Made by a program: the position numbers and the translations under genes
DNA from: JAXHMM01 sp964528445
Lineage (GTDB): Bacteria > Bacteroidota > Rhodothermia > Balneolales > Balneolaceae
Direction of reading: 5' to 3'
Length of the DNA: 54,601 nt
NCBI GenBank assembly: GCA_964528445.1
Contig: CAZGSL010000014.1
Coordinates: 1-54,601, forward strand
Notes under the pieces: model-generated
Database searches by the model: none
What the model was told of the DNA's origin: nothing
The model's input: the letters and a program-made list of their open reading frames with translations, nothing else
Shown here: positions 49,560 to 54,601 of the stretch, one piece after another
Numbering within the stretch: the first letter of the stretch is position 1
Layout: each line of letters starts with the position of its first letter

Positions 49560-52232
49560 ATGAGTGTCAAAAGTTCCGCAGAGATAAGAGAGGAATTCCT
49601 GGACTTTTTCAGGGAGAAAGAGCACCTGGTGGTCCCCAGCGCTCCCGTTGTGCCGAAGGACGACCCCACCCTGCTGTTTACCAACGCCGGCATGAATCCA
49701 TTCAAGCCCATATTCCTGGGCAGGGAGCCGGGTTACCGGGAGGAGGGCGAGGTCTGGAAGCGCGTGACGGATTCCCAGCGTTGTATCCGGGTCAGCGGAA
49801 AGCACAACGACCTCGAGGAGGTGGGACACGATACCTACCATCACACCCTCTTCGAAATGCTGGGGAACTGGTCGTTCGGGGACTATTTCAAACGGGAGGC
49901 GATCGCCTGGGCCTGGGAGCTGCTGGTGGATCGCTGGGGACTGGAGCCGGATCGCCTCTACGCCACCGTCTTCGAGGGGGACGAAGAGGACGGGCTGCCG
50001 GCGGACGAAGAGTCTTTTGGTCTGTGGGAGAGCGAGACTGATATTCTCCCGGAACACATTCTGGAATTCGACAAGAAAGATAATTTCTGGGAAATGGGTG
50101 AGACGGGCCCCTGCGGCCCCTGCTCGGAGGTGCATATTGACCTTCGTCCCGATGAGGAGCGCAGGGAGAAGCCGGGCGCTGAGCTGGTGAACCGGAACGA
50201 TCCCAGGGTGATGGAGATATGGAACCTGGTCTTCATCCAGTTCAACCGGAAGGAGGACGGCTCCCTTGAGAAGCTGCCGGATCAGCATGTGGATACCGGG
50301 ATGGGTTTTGAGCGGATATGCGCTGTGCTGCAGGGAGTCCGATCCAATTACGACACCGACATTTTTACTCCTCTCCTGGAGGAGATTTCCCGCCTGGCCG
50401 GCGTGGCGTACGGCGACGGGAAGGAGACCGATATCGCCATGCGGGTGATCGCCGACCATATCCGCGCGGTCGGCTTTTCGATTGCCGACGGCGCCTCGCC
50501 CGGCAACGAGGGGAGGGGATTTGTGATCCGGCGGATCCTCAGGAGGGCGGTACGGTACGGATGGGACAAGCTGGAGCTGAAAGAGCCCTTCTTCCACAAG
50601 CTGGTCCCGGTGCTGGCCGGGCAGTTCCGGGAGGTTTTTCCCGTCCTCGCCCAGCAGGAGGACTACGTGATGAACGTGATACGCGCGGAGGAGAAGGGCT
50701 TTCTGAAGACGCTGGGTCAGGGAATCGAGCTTTTCGAGGAGATGGCGGAGGGAAGAGAGGAGATTTCGGGGGAGGACGCCTTCAAGCTGCACGATACATA
50801 CGGGTTTCCCATCGACCTGACGCAGCTCATGGCCCGCGAGCGGGGCATGAGCGTAGATACCGAGGGGTTCCGCGAGCGTATGGAACGGCAGCGGCAGCGG
50901 GCGCGTGCAGCCGGCTCATTCCAGGCCGGGCAATCCGATGCCGGGGAGTGGATAACGGTGCACGACAGCGAGGATTTCGAGTTCGAGGGATACGACCGTC
51001 TCTCCACGACCAGCCGCATACGGGCCATGCGCTCCGGTGACGATCGGAACGAAATTCTGCTCGACCGCACGCCCTTCTATGCCGAGAGCGGGGGACAGGT
51101 GGCCGATACCGGGATCATAACCAGCGGCGAGGAGCACCTGCGTGTACTGGACGTGCAGCAGTCGCCCCGTGGATACGTGCACTCCGTGGATCGCCTGCCT
51201 GAGGAGCCCGGCGGGGAGTGGGAAGCGGTGGTGGACGCCGAACGGCGGCGCGAGATTCGCAAGCATCACAGCGCCACCCACCTGGTTCACGCGGCCCTGC
51301 GCGAGCAGCTGGGCACGCATGTGGCCCAGAAAGGGTCGCTGGTGGACGAGAACCACCTGCGGTTTGATTTTTCCCATTTCGAGCAGGTGGACCAACGGGA
51401 GCTGGACGCCATCGAGTCGCGCGTCAACGAGAAAATACAGCAGAACATCCCCCGTCGGGAGGAGCGCGACGTGCCCCTGGAGGAGGCGAAGGAGCGGGGC
51501 GCCATGATGTTGTTCGGGGAGAAGTACGGCGACCGCGTGCGGGTGATCACCTTCGATCCGGATTACTCGGTCGAGCTCTGCGGGGGGACCCACGTGGAGG
51601 CGACCGGCGAGATCGGCTATTTCCGTCTCACCGCGGAGTCGTCGGCCGCGGCCGGAATACGCCGGATCGAGGCGGTGGCCGGACGGAGCGCCGACCGCCT
51701 GCTGCGCGATGAGCACCGGACGATGGAGCGGATTCGCGGGGAGATCGGGCAGACGGAGAACCTGGCCGAGGATATTCACGCCCTCATCAATGAGCGAAAA
51801 CAGCTGGAGAAGGAGGTGGAGCGACTGCGACTGCGGCAGGCCGGCGCGGAACTCGACCGGTTGATGTCGGACGGGGAAACGTTGGCGGAAGATATCCGGC
51901 TGGTGCGGGGGGAGATCAGGGACGCCGATATGGATATGCTCAAGCAGCTCGGATACGACGCCCTGGAGAAGGAGCCGGGGGGGACGGTCACTATTCTGGG
52001 CTCGCGGGATGAGGATGAGGGAAAGGTCTACCTGGTGGCCGCCGTGACCGACGACCTGGTGGAGAATAAAGGGCTGAACGCCGGAAACCTGGTGGGCGAG
52101 CTGGGCAGGATGCTCGGCGGAGGGGGCGGCGGACAGCCCGGGCTCGCCACGGCGGGCGGACGAGAACCGGGGAAGCTCGCGGAGGTGCTGGACCAGGCAC
52201 ATACGGTCGTATCACGTTTTCTGGACCGCTGA
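49560..52232 (+). CDS. alaS: Alanyl-tRNA synthetase
   Basis: An 890-residue enzyme that charges tRNA-Ala and edits mischarged Ser or Gly. Class-II catalytic core: FFREKEHLVVPSAPVVPKDDPTLLFTNAGMNPFKPIFLG at the start, then RCIRVSGKHNDLEEVGHDTYHHTLFEMLGNWSFGDYFK. The editing and zinc site is HHSATHLVHAALREQLGTHVAQKGS and CGGTHVEATGEIGYFR. The C-terminal domain contains a coiled coil (about 730-775) and ends in GGGGGGQPGLATAGG, the usual glycine loop. The length matches bacterial AlaRS. It is followed by a 126-base gap and the pyruvate dehydrogenase genes. Confidence 0.97.
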   Translation: MSVKSSAEIREEFLDFFREKEHLVVPSAPVVPKDDPTLLFTNAGMNPFKPIFLGREPGYREEGEVWKRVTDSQRCIRVSGKHNDLEEVGHDTYHHTLFEMLGNWSFGDYFKREAIAWAWELLVDRWGLEPDRLYATVFEGDEEDGLPADEESFGLWESETDILPEHILEFDKKDNFWEMGETGPCGPCSEVHIDLRPDEERREKPGAELVNRNDPRVMEIWNLVFIQFNRKEDGSLEKLPDQHVDTGMGFERICAVLQGVRSNYDTDIFTPLLEEISRLAGVAYGDGKETDIAMRVIADHIRAVGFSIADGASPGNEGRGFVIRRILRRAVRYGWDKLELKEPFFHKLVPVLAGQFREVFPVLAQQEDYVMNVIRAEEKGFLKTLGQGIELFEEMAEGREEISGEDAFKLHDTYGFPIDLTQLMARERGMSVDTEGFRERMERQRQRARAAGSFQAGQSDAGEWITVHDSEDFEFEGYDRLSTTSRIRAMRSGDDRNEILLDRTPFYAESGGQVADTGIITSGEEHLRVLDVQQSPRGYVHSVDRLPEEPGGEWEAVVDAERRREIRKHHSATHLVHAALREQLGTHVAQKGSLVDENHLRFDFSHFEQVDQRELDAIESRVNEKIQQNIPRREERDVPLEEAKERGAMMLFGEKYGDRVRVITFDPDYSVELCGGTHVEATGEIGYFRLTAESSAAAGIRRIEAVAGRSADRLLRDEHRTMERIRGEIGQTENLAEDIHALINERKQLEKEVERLRLRQAGAELDRLMSDGETLAEDIRLVRGEIRDADMDMLKQLGYDALEKEPGGTVTILGSRDEDEGKVYLVAAVTDDLVENKGLNAGNLVGELGRMLGGGGGGQPGLATAGGREPGKLAEVLDQAHTVVSRFLDR

Positions 52233-52295
52233 TTCCCGGTTTCCCCACCCCGGATCGTATACCTCTCTACTTAGAAACTTAGTAACTTTTCCCTA

Positions 52296-52303
52296 TATTT
52301 TTG
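52296..52303 (+). promoter_or_regulatory. Candidate TAnnTTTG promoter box upstream of pdhA
   Basis: TATTTTTG matches the Bacteroidota -7 consensus TAnnTTTG exactly and lies 55 bases before the pdhA ATG. No clear TTG stands at the expected -33 distance, so the call is only partial. Confidence 0.35.
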
Positions 52304-52358
52304 CTCTCTGTCCGCAGACGCTTTTAAAATGGGAGCCATGACCTAATCAACCCGATAT

Positions 52359-53459
52359 ATGGCCGAGAAGAAGGAAAAAGAGATTACGTTTACCCCCCAG
52401 GGCACCGGAATACGGAGCGACGGGGAGGTGGTCCGAAGTACCGAACTGCCCAGCCCCACACGGAAGAAACATTCCACGCTGGGTCTTTCGGATGAGCAGG
52501 TAATCGAGATGTTCCACCAGATGTACCTGCAGCGGCGTTTCGAGGAGAGGGCCATGCAGATGTACCAGAAGGGAAAATTCGGGGGATTTCTCCATCTTTA
52601 TATGGGACAGGAGGCCGTCTCCACCGGCACCGCCTACGCGCTTGAGGATGACGACGATATTATCACCGCCTACCGTGATCACGGCTGGGGACTGGTCCGC
52701 GGGGTTTCGCCTGAGGAGGGCATGGCCGAGCTCTACGGGAAGGTGACCGGCTGTTCCCGAGGAAAGGGAGGCTCCATGCACTTCGCCAATGTGGATGAGC
52801 ACTTCTGGGGCGGCTACGGGATTGTCGGGGGACACATTCCGCTGGGCGCCGGCATCGCGCTGGCCAACAAATACAAGCAGAACGACCGCGTTACCGCCTG
52901 TTTCCTTGGAGACGGGGCGGTGGACCAGGGCGCGTTTCACGAGACGTTGAACATGAGCCAGCTCTGGGGACTTCCCTGCCTGTTCGCCATTGAAAACAAC
53001 GGCTACGCCATGGGGACCGCCGTTCACCGCCACTCGGTGGGCGAGCTTCACGAGCGGGCCAAAGGATACGGCATGAAGAGCGACGTCATCAACGGAATGG
53101 ACGTCTTTACGGTCTATGAGAAGATCAAGGAGATTGCGGAAGATATTCGCGAAAATTCCGAGCCGTGGCTGCTGGAGATCCGCACCTACCGCTACAGGGG
53201 ACACTCCATGTCGGACCCCATGAATTACCGTACGAAGGACGAGCTGAAGGAGTACGAGGAGATGGACCCGATCGAGCGGATGAGGCAGTACATACTGGAA
53301 AAAGACCTTGCCGAAGAGGAGAAGCTGGAGGAGATCGAGGAGGCGGTGGACCAAAAGGTGCTGGAGGCCATCGATTTTGCGGAGGAGAGCGACTTCCCGG
53401 ACGAGGAGGATCTGTTCAGGGATGTTTTTGTGGAGGACGATTATCCCTTCCACCGCTAG
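52359..53459 (+). CDS. pdhA: Pyruvate dehydrogenase E1 component, alpha subunit
   Basis: A 366-residue thiamine-diphosphate enzyme subunit that decarboxylates pyruvate. The TPP motif is GDGAVDQGAFHETLNMSQLWGLPCLFAIENN (GDG to NN). MYLQRRFEERAMQMYQKGKFGGFLHLYMGQEAVSTG marks the start of the E1 alpha fold, and the RYRGHSMSDPMNYRTKDEL segment holds the phosphorylation-loop-type motif. The N-terminal 40 residues are charged. The stop precedes the pdhB ATG by 77 bases. With pdhB and E2 next in line, it forms a classical pyruvate dehydrogenase operon. Confidence 0.95.
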   Translation: MAEKKEKEITFTPQGTGIRSDGEVVRSTELPSPTRKKHSTLGLSDEQVIEMFHQMYLQRRFEERAMQMYQKGKFGGFLHLYMGQEAVSTGTAYALEDDDDIITAYRDHGWGLVRGVSPEEGMAELYGKVTGCSRGKGGSMHFANVDEHFWGGYGIVGGHIPLGAGIALANKYKQNDRVTACFLGDGAVDQGAFHETLNMSQLWGLPCLFAIENNGYAMGTAVHRHSVGELHERAKGYGMKSDVINGMDVFTVYEKIKEIAEDIRENSEPWLLEIRTYRYRGHSMSDPMNYRTKDELKEYEEMDPIERMRQYILEKDLAEEEKLEEIEEAVDQKVLEAIDFAEESDFPDEEDLFRDVFVEDDYPFHR

Positions 53460-53536
53460 GGAATTTAGCAACAAGGAAACGAAACGGTACCGGGACACCC
53501 GGGAAGACGGGCCCGGCGAATTCCAAAACACGACTT

Positions 53537-54517
53537 ATGGCTGAGTTACAGTTCAGGGAAGCGATACGCGCGGCCATCGATGAGGAGATGGGGCGCGACG
53601 AGAATATCCTGGTGATGGGGGAGGAGGTCGCCGAATACGACGGCGCCTACAAGGTGACGGAGGGTCTGCTGGACAAATACGGCCCGAGGCGAATGATCGA
53701 CACGCCCATCTCGGAACTCGGGTTCGCCGGAATCGGCATCGGGGCGGCCATGAACGGGCTGCGCCCCATCGTGGAGTTTATGACCTTCAATTTTGCCGTG
53801 CTGGCGGCCGACCAGATCATCAACCACGCCTCCAAGATCCGGTACATGACCGGGGGACAAATTTCGGTGCCCATTGTTTTCAGGGGACCCAATGCGTCGG
53901 CGGGGCAGCTCAGCGCCACCCACTCGGTGGCCTACGACGCCATGTATGCCCACTTTCCCGGACTCAAGGTGATCTACACCTCGGAGCCGGCGGACGCCAA
54001 AGGACTGTTGAAATCGGCCATACGCGACGACAATCCCGTGTTGTTCATGGAGTCGGAGCAGATGTACGGGATGAAGGGAGAGGTACCGGAAGAGGATTAT
54101 ACCATTCCCATCGGGGAGGCGAAAGTGAAGCGGGAGGGGGACGACGTTACCGTGATCGCCCACGGCAAGATGTACCACGTGGCCAGCCAGGCCGCCGCCC
54201 AGATGGAGAAGGAGGGCGTGGAGGTGGAGATCATCGATCCCCGCACGGTCAAGCCGCTTGATATGGAGACCATCGTGGCCTCCATCAAGAAGACCAACCG
54301 CTGCGTGATCGTGGACGAGTCCCATCCTTTCGGCGGACTTGCCGGGGAGGCGGGCTTTCTTATCCAGCGGGAGGCGTTTGACTGGCTCGACGCCCCCGTA
54401 CAGCGCGTTACGCTTCCCGACACCAGCGCGCCCTTCGCCAAAAACCTGTTCGACCGCTGGCTGCCGGACGCGCAGCAGGTCATCGACGCGATCAATACGG
54501 TGACGTACCGCAAATAA
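53537..54517 (+). CDS. pdhB: Pyruvate dehydrogenase E1 component, beta subunit
   Basis: A 326-residue partner of PdhA. The ATG at 53537 is chosen because MAELQFREAIRAAIDEEMGRDENILVMGEEVAEYDGAYKVTEGLL is the standard E1 beta start; the upstream open frame overlaps pdhA and is not coding. Other motifs are RMIDTPISELGFAGIGIGAAMNGLRPIVEFMTFNF, FRGPNASAGQLSATHSVAYDAMYAHFPGLKVIYTSEPADAKGLLKSAIRDDNPVLFMES, and IDPRTVKPLDMETIVASIKKTNRCVIVDES. Together with PdhA it passes the acetyl group to the lipoyl E2. Confidence 0.95.
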   Translation: MAELQFREAIRAAIDEEMGRDENILVMGEEVAEYDGAYKVTEGLLDKYGPRRMIDTPISELGFAGIGIGAAMNGLRPIVEFMTFNFAVLAADQIINHASKIRYMTGGQISVPIVFRGPNASAGQLSATHSVAYDAMYAHFPGLKVIYTSEPADAKGLLKSAIRDDNPVLFMESEQMYGMKGEVPEEDYTIPIGEAKVKREGDDVTVIAHGKMYHVASQAAAQMEKEGVEVEIIDPRTVKPLDMETIVASIKKTNRCVIVDESHPFGGLAGEAGFLIQREAFDWLDAPVQRVTLPDTSAPFAKNLFDRWLPDAQQVIDAINTVTYRK

Positions 54518-54545
54518 TCAACCATCACTCCAAGCAGGATCAGAT

Positions 54546-54601
54546 ATGGCTGTCAAGGTAGAAATGCCGAAATTGAGCGATACCATGGAAGAGGGGGTCA
54601 T
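54546..54601 (+). CDS. pdhC: Dihydrolipoamide acetyltransferase E2, N-terminal fragment (cut by window end)
   Basis: Only the first 18 complete codons are present, reading MAVKVEMPKLSDTMEEGV. This is the standard entry of a lipoyl domain of an acyltransferase E2 subunit (xVxMPxLSDTMEEGxI). The ATG is 28 bases after the pdhB stop. Position after pdhA and pdhB identifies it as pyruvate dehydrogenase E2. The gene continues beyond the window. Confidence 0.92.
   Translation, partial: MAVKVEMPKLSDTMEEGV

Noticed and set aside
1..54601. CRISPR array, integrase, transposase or restriction-modification genes
   Set aside because: No regularly spaced direct repeats and no protein with such motifs were seen in either strand.

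Overview
The window is a GC-rich chromosomal segment from a bacterium of the Bacteroidota/Rhodothermota group, most likely of the Balneolales type. The evidence is a SusC/SusD-type outer-membrane pair, two GWxTD-domain proteins, many short lipoproteins with a Cys lipobox, mostly weak Shine-Dalgarno sites and candidate TAnnTTTG promoter boxes, a LysC-LysA fusion, and a TPR lipoprotein resembling the SprE/PorW type. Genes are densely packed. No gene-free stretch exceeds about 300 bases; the longest gaps are about 200-270 bases. I saw no tRNA, rRNA, CRISPR array, insertion sequence or prophage gene.

Layout. 1-3080: terminator of an upstream gene, ornithine aminotransferase (rocD, minus), then a two-gene cytoskeletal unit made of an actin-like ATPase and a short bactofilin, closed by a strong terminator. 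3130-9109: a plus-strand run of sodium:solute symporter, GNAT acetyltransferase, ornithine/alanine-racemase-like enzyme, non-secreted M23-fold protein, M20D amidohydrolase and alanine racemase. This looks like an uptake, deacylation and racemisation module for amino acids or peptides. 9106-12884: two divergent GWxTD-domain proteins. 13129-18370: susC (interrupted by a 100-N gap), susD and a SusE-position lipoprotein. 18478-20052: tandem paralogous lipoproteins. 20083-32124: pyk, TPR lipoprotein, pyrD, folC, rho, sppA, a phytoene-dehydrogenase-like FAD enzyme and a canonical alr. 32138-36219: minus-strand FKBP isomerase, tatC, glyA, rpiB and a DUF4159 protein. 36444-39628: lysC-lysA fusion and tmRNA. 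39680-49425: secreted nuclease, DUF389 protein, hypothetical lipoprotein, Yip1 protein, beta-barrel protein, an nfeD-SPFH-SPFH operon, a response regulator, a 29-residue-repeat membrane protein, ferredoxin-NADP reductase and a DUF502 protein. 49560-54601: alaS, then pdhA, pdhB and the start of the pyruvate dehydrogenase E2 gene.

The best candidate for something undescribed is at 1494-2519. This actin-like protein has no N-terminal phosphate-1 strand, and its frame is closed by a stop six codons upstream, yet a perfect-looking phosphate-1 motif (GIDMGNAHT) sits at its extreme C-terminus, after the point where such proteins normally end. It reads as a circularly permuted bacterial actin, paired with a bactofilin. 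Other notable points are a relic of the pyk 5' end between the duplicated lipoprotein genes, a non-secreted M23 protein whose sequence recalls a domain usually fused to a kinase and an aminotransferase, and an assembly artefact in susC (identical 55-bp ends flanking 100 Ns) that can be removed to restore one reading frame.
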